Source: Fratercula arctica (taxonomy: Eukaryota; Chordata; Aves; Charadriiformes; Alcidae). From it: 64,000 bases of DNA. The position numbers and the translations under genes were made by a program. The stretch is taken from positions 69,581,521 through 69,645,520 of the forward strand of contig CANTUZ010000001.1 in the NCBI GenBank assembly GCA_947846985.1. Direction: 5' to 3'. The notes under the pieces were generated by a model. The model had not been told where the DNA came from. It worked only from the letters and a program-made list of their open reading frames with translations, and searched no databases. Positions 33,776 through 46,556 of the stretch are shown here, piece after piece. Each line of letters begins with the position of its first letter. Position 1 is the first letter of the stretch.

Positions 33776-35029
33776 TAGCATTGGTAAAGCACTTAAAGCA
33801 AAATGAAGTGCTGAGGAGGAAGAAAATAAATATTTGGCACACACCGCTTCAGTTTACAGCAGAGCAGGTTTATAAACCCTGTGAAATTAACTTTTTTGTT
33901 TGGTTGTGGTTTTTTTTTTTTCCATTATAACACCCACTCACACACTCACAGAACAACTCATGAGTATCATTCCTTCCTTTCCCTCTGCCCCCAGCCCTTT
34001 TCCACTAGCTCTGGAGGCAGTAAATTAAATGTATGAAGAAAGTTTCCACTGTAAGTTTTCAGTTTCTGACTTCATTTAAAATTTCATCATGCTCCGGCTA
34101 TTTCAAACATCCCTGGCCAGTCCAGAGCTGCAACTGACACCCATCCATAACAGGAAAATTAAGTGCTTAAAATTAAGTACCTCTCACTTAGGTCAATGAA
34201 TATAAAAATTCCAAACACAAAATGTTTGGCATATTCTTTCTCACTCTGTGCTTCTACAGCTTCTTGGTTTCAATGAACCTTAGGGAGAAATGCTGCTTAT
34301 TAGAGTCCTCTGTCCTAACATTAATTATTTCTCAAACCATCTCCTATTATGCACTCGCTCCGGAACAAGTGCTTTCCTTTGTTATACGAAGACTGTGAAG
34401 CTGTTCATCTACACTCCAGTCCACTCTGCTGTCTATTACGTTATTGGGGGCATGAGGATGACCCAGGAGGTCCAACTTTGATCTCCCTCACTATCTAGAG
34501 GAGTTGCCGAGTCTCCTTCAAAAAGGTGGCTGCACACCAGCCATGGGCAGAATATTCCTGCTTGGAAAAATCACTTACAGCCACCACTTCAGGGGACACA
34601 GGGTTTCACAGCCATATGAAAATAAAAGTTTGCATCTCAGTCATGCACAAATCCTGGGAATATCCATATGAGTCCATACAGAGAAGCATATGTGTTCACC
34701 ACGTACTGGGTGAGAAGGGAAGCGTAAAGGCATCTTGCCCCACTGCTGCAAGCAGAACGCAGTGCAGGTTTACGCAGCCCTGTTTTCAACAACCTACCGC
34801 AAGAATATTAATGCATAAATACCAAGACCAAACACACTAATGAGTACAAAAGCCGTGTAATCATTTTCCCCAGATTAAATCCATCTGTCCAACAGAATCC
34901 ATCTGTCCAAGGAGCTTATTAGGGCTGGAATAAGTCTTTTATTAGTCGGGTTACTAGGATCCAAGCCTCATCTCTGCCACCTTCGAGTCCTCCCAGGCAC
35001 ACCAGCCAGCCAGCTGGCGTGCAGAGCTG
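33776..35029. other. Unique non-coding sequence
   Basis: No gene is recognised. A 15-bp word AATCCATCTGTCCAA occurs twice (34878-34892 and 34896-34910, period 18). A T-rich tract lies at about 33910-33921. Frames here are below 105 codons and unremarkable. Confidence 0.5.
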
Positions 35030-35560
35030 GCCACCCCGGGCACGGCCAGCCTTTGCCATGTCTCCTGTGCCACTGTGTCCCCTGCACCTCCCAGGAAAGC
35101 TGTGGAGGGTCACCTTTCCTCGCCCTGCTTAACTGTGCTCAGGGGTTCGGCGCCCAAAGGGAAAAAGCGATGCTCTGAATGACTCTTCTCGCCCATAAAA
35201 AAAAAAAAACAGGAAGGACCCTGGTGCAAGCGCCCCAACCTCAGCACAATCCCACCTCTGTGCCCCCGCTCGCTATGAAGGGAGTCACTCAAACCCAAAC
35301 CCGGGCTTAAAAGAAGGTAAGTAATGTCTTCATAAGCCCAGGAGGGCACGGTCCCAGTGGCCGGCCTTGCCTTGCCAAAGAGCAGCAGAAGCGGGAGGCG
35401 AACAGTGCCTCGTCAGTCTCCCCGGCCGCTATTCAGAAGCTGGCAGGCGACTGGAAAGCCAAGAGACTGCTAAAGTTCAGCTTTGTTCGCCGCTTGGCAC
35501 AGCCGCGAACGGCGTTCCAGGGAGGCCGGCACCGGGAACATTTATAGGAGAAGGGTGTCC
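35030..35560. promoter_or_regulatory. CpG-rich patch with a consensus splice-donor word
   Basis: CpG density is clearly above background, with 16 CpG in 35341-35540 alone, and more in 35101-35310. On the + strand a perfect donor-like word AAG|GTAAGT lies with the cut between 35316 and 35317, between the two CpG-dense parts. Such a layout would suit a non-coding first exon followed by its intron. Neither a TATA box nor a coding frame supports it, and GTAAGT occurs by chance many times in a window of this size. A 12-13 base A run at about 35198-35210 interrupts the patch. Confidence 0.3.
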
Positions 35561-37547
35561 CAAAAAAAGGAGGGGAGGAGCAGCTAAACAGAGACATATT
35601 CCCACCATGGATGCCAGAAAAGAAAGGAAATGACCAGACAGAGGGAAAAAAAAAAAAAAGAAAGAAAGAAAAAAAATCTATGCTCAAAGTAATTTAAGCG
35701 AGGTTACACCAGGCAAGGAAAAAAGGGCATAGATCGGTTTAGTTTGGAAGGGAAATTGCAGCAAGAGCAAAAGCTTGCAAATTATTATTTTTTTTAGCTT
35801 GTTTAAATAAAAGACATCCATCAACAATATGATACAATTATAATACAAGGTACAACTCCTGCTCCTTCACACAGCTAGATTGAGGGTTTATTTATTCTTC
35901 CCAAACCCCACAGGAACTTTTTCCTGTGTTTTATAAGCTCCCTATAAAATAAAGAAATATATGTTTACAGGCTGACAAACTACTGGCTGATATACTGCAG
36001 CAGAGAAGAAACAGCAGTAGGAAGAATTAAGTCAAAACACCCAAAGTGGTGGCGTATCCACACCTACTACTCATGATCCCTGCCACAGGAGACCAAAGCA
36101 CGCTTCAGACACCCGCTGCCACATCGGCCAGGACACCGAGCAGAAGTCACCACTGCAATTGCTGTGCTTTAAAGACAAGCTACATCAACGGCAACACACA
36201 CTCTGTTGAAGAGAGGAGGGTGATATAATTGCTTTGATTTTAAGCACTGCACAAACAGGGATGGGGAAGACGAGCAACACAAATTTCCCATCCCCTGTGG
36301 CAGTGCCTCTAAGCCATTAGAGCAGTGGACCATTAAGATAGTGGTGGACCATTAAGACAGCATAGACGGGGCCGACGGGGAGGATCTGTAACACACAACC
36401 AAGCCCTAAACCCAGACTATGTTTTCTATAGTTCAGCGAGTGTTTGGGCGCATCCTTAAAATAAGATCTCTATATCAAGACAGCCCTGGAGTTATTCTTT
36501 TATCCCCAAATTGCTCATCCCCCTTCATATTTGGAAACACGGCATGAAATGGACCGTATCCAGCATAACCACATGCACGTGAATTGTACGTGAGCGCACG
36601 CGTTCTGGAGAAAGAAAAGAGGGAAGAGCCTGTATCTCCTCATCAGGGCTGGGGCAGGCAAGTTGGAAAAGCTTTCTGTGAAACTCCACCGTGAACCAGG
36701 ATACACGCCCAAAGAGACAGTGTGGTATAACGCTGTACCTGACCCATTTGACTGGGCTTATTTTAGCACAGTGAGATGAGCTGAAAAAGAGCTGTTCATT
36801 TTCACACACATAGGTAATCGTGCCTTCTCGCCCTCCCAATTAGGAGAAAGAAATGCAAATTTTCGTTCCATCACTTAAGTCACCAGAACCACTTATTTCT
36901 CCAAATTCTAGATTGAAAAATCAGTAAGACACCACCAAAATTGCATATGCTAGACCATATCTAAAACCAAAATGACTGAGGGCTCTACATTTTGTACCAG
37001 ATCATACAATTTTCCTTCTCACAATTCCTACCTCCCAAGAGGAACTAACAGAGATAATAGGCAGTGAGATGTGATGAGGGAAATAACCATCAGTGAGTAC
37101 AACCTATAAAAAAATTAATTTGTTTCCATAATTTCCACAACACTGATCTACCTCGATATCTCAGGAATCAGGAAGAGAATTACTGCCTCTACTTGTTCAA
37201 GAATTTTTTTATGGGGTCCCTAACTGCTGAAGATTAAACATATTTAATAATACATCTACAAAACCTACAGTTTCATGTATAAATAGCTCCTCATCTTCTA
37301 AGCAAGGGGAAGTACATTCCTCCAAATCACGATGCTCTTCTAGCTTTTGATTACGCTGTTTAGGCTGAGTCAAGCCTGCCTTATGCTAGGGAGTACATGC
37401 CCCTTTCTGCGTCAGGTTCAGAAGCATTTTACACTTGTACGTGATACACCTTCAGGCTTCCCTCTAAAGTCATTCCCTCCTTCCCCTCAAATTTAAATGA
37501 GAGTCTTCACCAGGATGACAAAGCCCCAGTAATTTTTAATCTGCACT
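35561..37547. other. Unique non-coding sequence
   Basis: No gene is recognised. A purine tract lies at 35640-35676 (A-rich with AAAG units). The word GTGGACCATTAAGA occurs twice with period 19 (36325-36338 and 36344-36357). The part at 35740-35990 is AT-rich with TAAT and TTTAAATAAAA words. Frames are at most 104 codons without a domain signature. Confidence 0.5.
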
Positions 37548-37659
37548 GAAGGGAGAAAAGAGAGAAAGAAAAAGGTGGAGAGAAAAAAAGGGGGAGAGAA
37601 AAAAAGGGGGAGAGAAAGAAAGGGGGAGAGAAAGAAAGGGGGAGAGAAAAGAGAAAGAA
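37548..37659 (+). repeat. Homopurine minisatellite, 16-bp unit
   Basis: Five 16-bp units of the form GGGGAGAGAAAAAAAG occupy 37575-37654 (variants carry GAAAGAAAG, a T in unit 1, or GAGA at the end). A further 28 purines precede them (37548-37575). From 37577 to 37659 all 83 bases are purines. Long mirror-like purine tracts can form triplex (H-DNA) structures and are hypervariable in length. Confidence 0.92.
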
Positions 37660-37704
37660 TTTAAGCCAGACCTCTGAACAAGGACTTTTTATCCTAGACT
37701 TACT

Positions 37705-37916
37705 AAGGGCTTGTCTACATGGGAAAGTCAGGGTGAAGGAAGCGACAGTGTGAATTTTCAGCACACTTTCTTTCAGTGGACTAAATTAACCTGCACAACA
37801 GGCGCTCTTAGTGCACACTCAGCATCCACAGGGGGAGTTAGTGCAGAGCAGCTAGCGTGCTGTAAATTCACACCCTAGCTTACTGCGCACTAACTTCCCC
37901 ATGTAGACAAGCACTA
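37705..37916. mobile_element. Palindromic non-autonomous DNA transposon relic (about 210 bp)
   Basis: The two ends are imperfect inverted repeats of about 60 bp. The left end (from 37707) starts GGGCTTGTCTACATGGG. The right end, read on the - strand from about 37915, starts GTGCTTGTCTACATGGGG. Both arms continue through a GTGTGAATTT(T/A)CAGCAC block. A second, inner palindrome pairs 37831-37859 with 37870-37901 (GTTAGTGC on one arm, GCACTAAC on the other). TAA flanks both ends directly, which fits a 3-bp target duplication as in PIF/Harbinger elements; three bases may match by chance, and a hAT-type origin is also possible. There is no coding capacity. From memory, similar TTGTCTACA-ended repeats are widespread in reptile and bird genomes. 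Confidence 0.75.
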
Positions 37917-40900
37917 AAGCTGTTGAAGCCTTCATTTGCCTAAATGCATCCTTTTTTTTTTTTTTCCCCCTCAGCGGACTAGTTCTGGAAAACTCGGGCC
38001 ATCACTATAGTCAAGGAAAAAAATTAGCAGGCTAAAAAAGGACAAACGCTTATTCTTCTGGTAAAGCAAATTACAACCACACACAAAACTGCTTTAAGTG
38101 ACACACGGGCCAATTCAGTTTGTCTTCCCTGGATGTAATCAGAGCCCCAAAACCCGTCCAGATAAAAGCTGCTAGTACAAATGGCACCCGTAAGATCTCA
38201 CAGTCCAACAACCGGTTTTCAACTTCTCCTGGGTTCTGCCTGTTACACCAATAAGGAAAAACCCTGAGAGCAGCAGGAAGACGGATTGCGCCTCATCAGC
38301 GTTGAAGTGAGATGCAATCTCCCAGGGCCAGCAGGCTGAGCTGCCGGTGCCTGAGAAAGGTGTATGCCATGGAAGCAGTTCAGAGCCAGCTGCTTGCCTC
38401 TCTGTTAATTAATGAGTGCTTTTCCCCGCTCTGCTAGCTGACTAAAGGCAAATTTGTCAGTCTTTCCTTCTTAAGGGCTGCCTTCTAGCGCTCTGTCACG
38501 TAAACTTCCCCTTGCACCTTCTCAAAGGGAGCATGTTCCCCATCAGTAAGATACCGACGCGGCTCTGACCAGGCGCCGACACCCTAATGTCACCGTTTCA
38601 GAAGCTGTCTGTACCGAGCTGGGACTTTCCTGCTTCAGACCCATCCTGCTTTAGCCCTGCTGCCTGGTGATCCACACAAACTCCCTGCACCTCGTCCGCC
38701 GTCCCACTGGGGGACACCCAGGCACCCCACAGCAGTGACAGATGAACCAGATGACGTTCTCCAGGAAAGCAAAGCAGCTTAGCAAGCCCCAGCTCCGTCC
38801 TCTTGTCTGTCATTGTTTCCAACCACGGATTTGGCTAAAGCGATCAGACTTCAGACTCCTGAATCGTTCCCAGCACTTGTTTACCCGAAAGACCATTACA
38901 ACGTTAATATTCCACTAGGAGGAACAGAGAACCGCTCCTGAATCATAACTCTAACGTTACTCAATGCTTAGTTTTTTCTGCCTTACTTCCACCTCAACAG
39001 TGAGAAGAATAAGCAAAAAAGACAAGGTGTGAGTCTGAGGAGCTACCATTTGAAGGTGTATATGCCTCAGGAGCTAGGTGATCTGTACTCTGAACAGAAA
39101 GTAGCTGGTGCCCTCTTTGGCCTCCCACACCATCAAGAATCACATTTGTCATTTACTATTGCCAGAGCAGAGCTACAGCAGAGACCGTAAAAACTATAGG
39201 ACAGTTGTAGCGCTGAAGAAAACGGAGTTTTCTTCATCTCGAGAACCATCACCAAAGTCTCAGTCCCATCAGGGCACCACCTCCAGGTAGGTCACCACCA
39301 GGCGAAGAGCACCAGCGAGGAGCTGGAAGTACCACTGGTGAGGGCTGATTACACTTCCACCTCTGAGAACTTAAAAAATTTAAAACTTTCTTTCAAACAA
39401 ACACAAACAAGAAAGCCGATCTGTTGACTTCAAGTTTACCTCTTCAATGAAAGTTCAGTGATTTTTAGGGCATGAACTGTAAAGGCAGGAAAGGCAGGAA
39501 AACTGATTCCTCCTCTGAACAAGCTCAAAAAAAAGAGGCAAGTGATAAACCCCATGTTTTTCACACAGCTCTGCAGCCTTCTCCCTGCAATACCCTTGCC
39601 TCTAAATGACCTGCAAATTAACCAAAACATGAAATCCGACTCCAGGCCCCTGCTCTGCAGAACACAATCAGCCTGCCAGAAAGTCCAATGATGACAAAGA
39701 GGTTTCAAGGAAAGTTGTTTAAATATATTACTGCGTGTCAACGTTTTCTACAAATACTGCACCGAGCACAGCAGTCCCTTTTAAATGGGGCAGGAAAGGG
39801 TGCCCAGTAAGAAGAAAAACTCCCCAAGAAAAAGCAACAGTATTTTGAAGCAGCCAGGGAAAACAAAAGGATGGCAAAGTGGCTTCCAGGCAGTTTTCAG
39901 CTCTTCTACCTCAAGCTATAATCAAGCTAATCAAATCAAAACCAGATCTGGTCATTGCACGCATCACAGCCTGTCAGAGAATTATCAGTGCAGAAATTGA
40001 TACCAACAATTGCTCTTCTGTGGTCTTCTCTGGAGGTAACAAAATCCTGATGGTCTGCAACAGGCCCAGTACCACTGGAAGTACCTTGAAAACAAGTGAA
40101 AACATACTACAGATCGTAACCAATCTCACCTTGGCTTTAGAAATATAAAAGCACAGCAACTGGGAGAACAATAATCTCAGCATTTTGACCCAATGTCAAA
40201 TGTTTCTGGTCCTCTTTAGTCTTTAAGGCAAAACTCCAGAAGAAATTTTGCAATATTAATTGGAGAGCTTTTGGGAGGCGCTGTCGCATCTCTGTCAGTA
40301 GAAGCCCACTCCCATCGGCACACCTCTCCCAGGATGCCTGGGAGACACCACACCTCAGTGGTACGAACATCCTCGTCTCATGCAAGCCGCACTTTGGGAA
40401 ATTAGCACCGCTCTTTGAGGAACCATTTTCTCTGCAAGAGGTTACTCCTCTAGAGCCCACTACAGGATTCCCTGTTTGGCCTCAGGCAAACTACGCTTAG
40501 TCCTGTCCAAATTCAAGATGTCACTCCTTACGTTCTTATGTGGTCTTAATGGATGAAGAATGGTCTAAGACAAGGGCTTACGCTCTTTGAACAATGACCA
40601 GAAAGAAAGGCTGAACCACACTTAGCAGCATGCAAGAACAAAGCTACCAGGTACCCTTGAATCTTAAATTTTTCCTATCTTTAAGTTTCCTGGAGCAGAT
40701 GCACACACATGGAATTGAAAGAAAGTATTTGGGCTTTTATTCCTTTCCTGCCATTACAAGTCCTGCTCTGGGAAGTAGTGTTCCCATGGCCCACTTACAC
40801 AGAGCTACAAGCCTGTCCCTCCACCCAACAGTGAAAATGAAGGCGTTTCAGGCAAATACGCCAGGTCACCAAAACAAGTCTTCCACTAATTTCCGCAGCT

Positions 40901-42166
40901 AAGAAGGAAGGTGGGGGCTCTAACATGAAGCAACGCTTCCAACTTTTCTTCAGCAGCCTACAGAACTGCTGAAATTTTATTTCAAATCAAGGCCTCCCAA
41001 GAAATCAAGGCCTGGGGCACAGGTTTGAGCTACGAGCGGGTAGCAAACAACCCATTCATTGTGGGGATATGCAAAAACATAAAAGGAAAAAATATATATG
41101 GAATTTAGGAGGAAGAAAGGAATATAAGCAATAAGAGGAGTGCAGGAGTTTAACTTCTGGTTTGTTTTCTGGTTTTAACTTTCAATTTAAAACACCTCTT
41201 AGGAAAGCCTTTTGGATTATACAGGCTAGTACTGTCAAGGCTACAATACGGACCCTTAAAACGCAAACAAGAGAAGGATTTTGTTTATGCTGACAGAGCA
41301 AATTGAGCAGACCAAAATCTCTCCTCAAATATTTATTTTCACATTGTGAATGTCAACAGCCTTTTCTGTCTTCACAACAAGTGGGTAAGGTACAGTCACT
41401 GCACAAACCAAGGTCAAACACATCCCTTCAAGGTTTCATTTGGCAAGATACCACTGGAGGACTTCTTTGTGCAAGCTTGGAGATATGTAATCAAGCAGGA
41501 GACTGCAGAGATTCCTGAGAATTTGCGGGGAGAGAAGGGTGTATTTATTAGTGTTTTAAATTATAAACGGGTGAAAGATTAATTGTTAAAACAATAAGGG
41601 GGCCAGAGCCCAGAGGAGGCCCACAAGTGCCTGTGCAGCAGGGTTCCCCCCTAAAGCACAGCCCCACCACACACACACTGACCTCCCAGCGTAAGGAGGG
41701 AGGGGAGGCTTGTGCAATGAAAGGTCAAAATAAATACCTGAGGCATTTAAGCTGTATTTTTTCTACACTTAGATTTCTTCCATGGCAGGGAGGCTGTAAA
41801 ACAAGACCTCTCTGGCTTGAGCCCACCATTCTTCAAGAGGCTTTCAAGGAGGGCAATTTCAGAAAGGGTTTTGCAGTCGACCCTCCGCGAGGCAAATAAA
41901 TAGCCATCGAAAAGTACATGCACATGTTTGTACCTTTCCACCGGGGGGGTCAATCGAATGATTTTTCAACAGAGACCCCGCATGTGTGCCTTCCTGCCAT
42001 GGGGATTTCTGCACACCGAGGGATCCCATCAGCTAAACTGCAAGTGCTGACAGAATGCAAAGAATTCAAGTGCAACAGCTGGACCACAGCTACGCTGTCT
42101 GGAAGCACAGCAGCAACCTACCAGCATCCTAACGGCTGCAATTAACTTACCGGAGCACTGATTGCC
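37917..42166. other. Unique non-coding sequence
   Basis: No gene or mobile element is recognised. A T15-like run lies near 37951-37965. The rest is mixed composition with scattered frames up to 107 codons, none with a recognisable domain. The stretch at 41100-41350 is AT-rich. I see no RNA gene or promoter that I can support. Confidence 0.5.
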
Positions 42167-42222
42167 TTTTTTTTTTTTTTTAATGCCCCCCCCCCCCAAA
42201 AAAAAAAAGAAAAAAAAAAAAG
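42167..42222 (+). repeat. Compound homopolymer T15 - C12 - A11 - A12
   Basis: A T15 run (42167-42181) is followed after AATG by C12 (42186-42197), then A11, a single G and about A12, then GAGACAG. The T and A runs can pair as a hairpin with the C run in the loop. Assembly accuracy over such a stretch is often poor. Confidence 0.9.
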
Positions 42223-45200
42223 AGACAGATACCTAGAACTTGCCCTTGTGCAAAATCTTTCCATTACAAAATGAAAGAATCTGCTTCCTGGAGGAGTTCA
42301 ACATTAAAAGCCACATTCGGTATCAGAGGTAATGGAGCTAAAGCAGAAGTATAAACAGGCAGAGGTGTAAAACACACACAAGACATAGAATTGAGCATTG
42401 TGGATTTTTTGGTAGTTGTTTTATGTGGATCAATCTGCACAGTGCACAAGTCCATACGTCCCAACAGCCAACAGACGTACAGACTGATACTACACTCTGA
42501 GGTGTACCATTCTGAGATGCCTCTAATTACAGATTAGCCCAGGATTCAGCAACCCAAAACATTTCTTTAAAAACTGTTAGCTCTTCCAATGCTGCATTGG
42601 GGAGAGTTGTTAACAAACACAGCAAAGCAAATCTCCAGCCATTCTTTTTAGCCGACACTCGTTTCAACCAGCTATGGGTCAGTCCTTTTCACCTTTAGCT
42701 GATCCTACAGCAAAACCTTCCCTGTATGACCTCTGTGAGAGCCTCCAAATCCCTTTTTCGCTACTCTTTTGTCTTCACCAAAGTTTAGAGAGGGCTACTC
42801 CAGGAAACAAAAACTATGTTTATATATCTACTGCTTGTCCAGCATATAATTCATTTTTGGGGTAACTTTAGAGTATTTTGTTAGCGTCACAGCTACTGTT
42901 CTCCAGTTGAGCAGGCGAAAGGCAGGCCAGGAGCAGCCAGGATGCTCCTCTGGTAACCAGAAACTCCAAATATGTGTTTTGTCTTCAGCTCTCCTTCTGA
43001 GTCACCCGTCTGAGACTCGCAGCACAGGGTCATCGCCCCAAGCAAGTCAAGAGTGATGTGTAAAGGAAAAAGGGAACATTTCAAGACATATTTTTTTTGT
43101 TGGGGTTTTTTTCTGGTGTGTGCATGTCTGTTAATCATCTTATTTACGAGGGGTAGTCACTCCACCTACAGACAAGGTCGGTACTGGCTTTTCTCCTACT
43201 ATTGCACATCTTTCAACAGTATTCGCTGATCCAACAGCAATTAATAAGTCAGATAGGGGAGTGTAGCACTAACCAAATCCAGATCTGTGCAACTGGGAGA
43301 TGAAACTGCACAATAACCTGCACAAAAAAGGTTGGCTGTATGAGAGGCACACTACAACACGCGGATGCAGATCAAGACACGCTGCAACAGAAACTCAACA
43401 TATGAGAAAACACATTCACGGATGACATGGCACAGGAGAAACCCAGCTCACACAGCGATACTTCTGATCATTTTCCTTTCGCTCGTATCGCCACGACGTC
43501 ACCGCCTGCAGTTACTGCATTGTGAAATAATCCCCTCTCGAAGGTGTTTCTGAGCGATGCCAAGGATGCCTTAAGCTAACTAAGTACAACAGATCAGAAA
43601 CCTTGACTTTAATGAAAACGCGAAGGCTGTGTTTCTAGGAATGTAAATGAGACACCTGTGCATCCAGAAAAATGGAAACACTGCAAAAATATATGAAGCT
43701 CCTCCACTGGACTTCTTTTTTAATGAATATGCAATGCAATATTCAGTGAAATAGTAACCATTTGGTGAAAAACAAGCCTCAGTTAGCTATGAGATTTCTA
43801 TCCAGAGTACTCTACGGCCACCTTTTCAAGGTGAGCACCCAGTATCACACGCAGTCTAAAACTCAGCAAGCAGAGTCAGTCTGTACTACAAAGCCCTGTT
43901 AGGTCCAAACCGATGCTATACTGATCCATGCAAGAAACGAAGGCATCTGAGATTGCAGCCTGAGGCTCCAGGCAGCGCTCCTCTCGGTGAGCTGTGCAAG
44001 ACCTGCCAGGGACCACCCTGGAGGGCTGCCACCACTCAGGCGCTTGCACTGGGAATGGGATGGCAAAATGGGCACGTTTTCACGTACCGACAGGATTTGG
44101 GCTGTAGGGCAGTTGTGACTTTTCACCGGGTGAGCCATCTGACGGCGGGCGAGAAGCCCCACGCTTCAACCTGCGTGCAAGGTTAAAAGCCGAGTTAAAC
44201 TGCACAATATTTATGAAACACTGCGGGGAAGAAAATCAATAGCATCACATTTAGAGCCATTGTTCATGGTCTTGTACACAAAACCTTTACCAGTGCCAGG
44301 CTGGGCGATCGGGCTGGTAGGTTCCAGTTCTGCCGTGGGCTCCCCAAAGCACTACGCAGTCAAACTACAAAAACAAATCATGATTTTTTTTATATCCTCA
44401 TACCCAGATGCTACACCAGCACCCTCACCTCCTGTGTAACAATCATAAAATCCCTTTCATAGACAGTCCACTACCTGGCATTTGGCTATACACCATCTTT
44501 TCAAAGTTCACAGCAGAAAAACAGTAAGATAATTTGCAAGGTTTTTCCAACACCATCACAAAACACAGCCCACATCTTTCTCTGCGATGCCAGGGCTCAG
44601 CTGTTTAGACCTTAATCATGATAAGGTACAAAGCGCTCTGATGGGGAAAAGACAAAACCGTATCGGTAACTCTCCTGTTTTGCTTTAACCTCCAGCGATT
44701 ACTCATCTCCACAGCAGGAATCCAGAATATGTCTTTTCCTGCAGACGCTTGTCCTCCTCTTGCCTTCAGTCCCACCCACCCGAGGCTGGCTCAGCTGCGC
44801 ACCTGAGGGACATTTGGCTTGCGAAGCGAAAAAAACAGTAAACATAAGGAAGGAGCATCCCTGGTTCAAACAAATAAAAGGGCTGCACAGCCAAAATACA
44901 ATCTTAGGGAAAATCCTGTCAAGAAAGTTGCCCACCTTTACTACAGCCTCTGGGTGAAACTAAACGATCTGTCAGTTTACTGATATGGGGTTTGCATCTT
45001 GATTTAATCTCCCATCAAGAAACAACAACAATAAGCAAAAAAAGAGTGAATTTGGTATTGCAGTGGCTGGCACATCGCTACCCCACAGGGACTGGGACCA
45101 GGAGGAGGAGGGAAGAGATGGGACACAGGTTTTCCTACCACTCTTCGGGGCAGGGGCTAGAGAAGTTATCAATCAAATAGGATTTTGGTTTTGCCTCACT

Positions 45201-46536
45201 CTGATAGGGCCCATGCTATGCTTCTTCAGGAGCAGCAGCGTACACCTGAAACTTGTCAAGACAAAGCCGAAAGCGTCTGTGAGCGCAACCCCGTCAGCCC
45301 ATCCAAGGGAAAAGAGGGGCTGCGGGGTGTTCCCAATCAGCAGTATTGAGAACCATTCACTCAGGCTGAGCCATACTCCAGGGAAGGAGGCCTAGATGTC
45401 TATCTTCACGGCATAGGCGAGACTTGAGGGTCTTCCCTTCAACACTCCAGCCTGACATTTTTAATCCAGGTTTTGTGTATTTGCAAGCACTCTGACTCCA
45501 AAGCTAACTGTTTCCAGACCACCCGGAGCCCCAGCAAAGGCTTTGGGAGCCACATCCGCATAAACACTGTCTTTCCATGGCAGCCACCCTGACATGCTGC
45601 ATCTCCATCATACTCTTGGAGGCGGGCAAACCCCTCTTTCGGCTGGGTACGTGCCACCACAGCTGTCCCCGGGCCAGGTGAGCCGTGCCAGCGGTGCAGC
45701 AGAGGCTTTGCCAGCATTCCCAGGCCATCCGGGAACCGTACCTTTCCCCATGCAGGAAAAAAGCCCAGTGCCTCCCCACCCCGAAACACCATTAAGAAGC
45801 CAGTAGCCAGCCAACCGGCCATATTTCTCTTTCATTAGCCAGAGCTCCGACTCCCTGACAGCTTTCTCCTGGCTGCGGGAGGAGAGGGATACCCAAAACC
45901 AGCACAAAGCCCTGCCAGTGGGAAGAGAACCTGTTTGGAAAAAAATAATAAACTCAAACAGATTCGAACCAGCAGGGTGAGTTCGCACTGCGAGCGTTCA
46001 GCACTTCTGATCCGGCATTAAAAGGCCCTAAAACCAGCTTTCGCAAATCATCAATCTCCAGCCCAGGTTTCCCAAGCGCTGGTTTTGCCAGCGGGGCCAG
46101 GCTCAGCATCCCTCCTCCCTCCAGCCGCCTGGGAATGACTGAGAAACAGCCACATTTAAATTCCAGGGTTTAAATTTCAAGACTCCCCTCCGAAGAAGGG
46201 CGTAAGAGTGGCAGTGCCCCTTTTACTTTGCGACTTGAACCCCACAAGGGTAAAACCCTAGAACAAAAACTAAACGTGAACCCAAGTGAAGCCGCCCTCC
46301 TTGTACCATAAATCCCTCACAAACCGAATTATTCCCCGCACTCCGCCCCTTGTCTAAGCTTGCTTAGACTGTAATTATTTGCAAGGTAAGTGCCAGCTTT
46401 CCTCCACAGACGCACCTCACACGTCACAGGGGCTGTGGCACTCAGGACTCCCAGCCTGCACAAAAATAAGGCAAAAGAGCGTTGCTTCTTACCAACGCAT
46501 TAATAATTTCCTCCTGACTAGATCATGGTCTTAGCC
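42223..46536. other. Unique non-coding sequence
   Basis: No gene is recognised. GC content rises at about 43950-44170 and 45500-45790. Overlapping frames on both strands there (up to 127 codons) contradict one another and carry no domain signature. On the - strand a GGTTCGAATC word at 45962-45971 recalls a tRNA B box, but no cloverleaf fits. Confidence 0.5.
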
Positions 46537-46556
46537 TTTATTTATTTATTTATTTA
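46537..46556 (+). repeat. (TTTA)5 microsatellite
   Basis: Five units of TTTA lie between TTAGCC and ACATTTG. It is a short tetranucleotide repeat. Confidence 0.85.

Noticed and set aside
45962..45971. tRNA B-box-like word GGTTCGAATC on the - strand
   Set aside because: The flanking bases do not form a T-arm stem and no acceptor or anticodon stem could be found.
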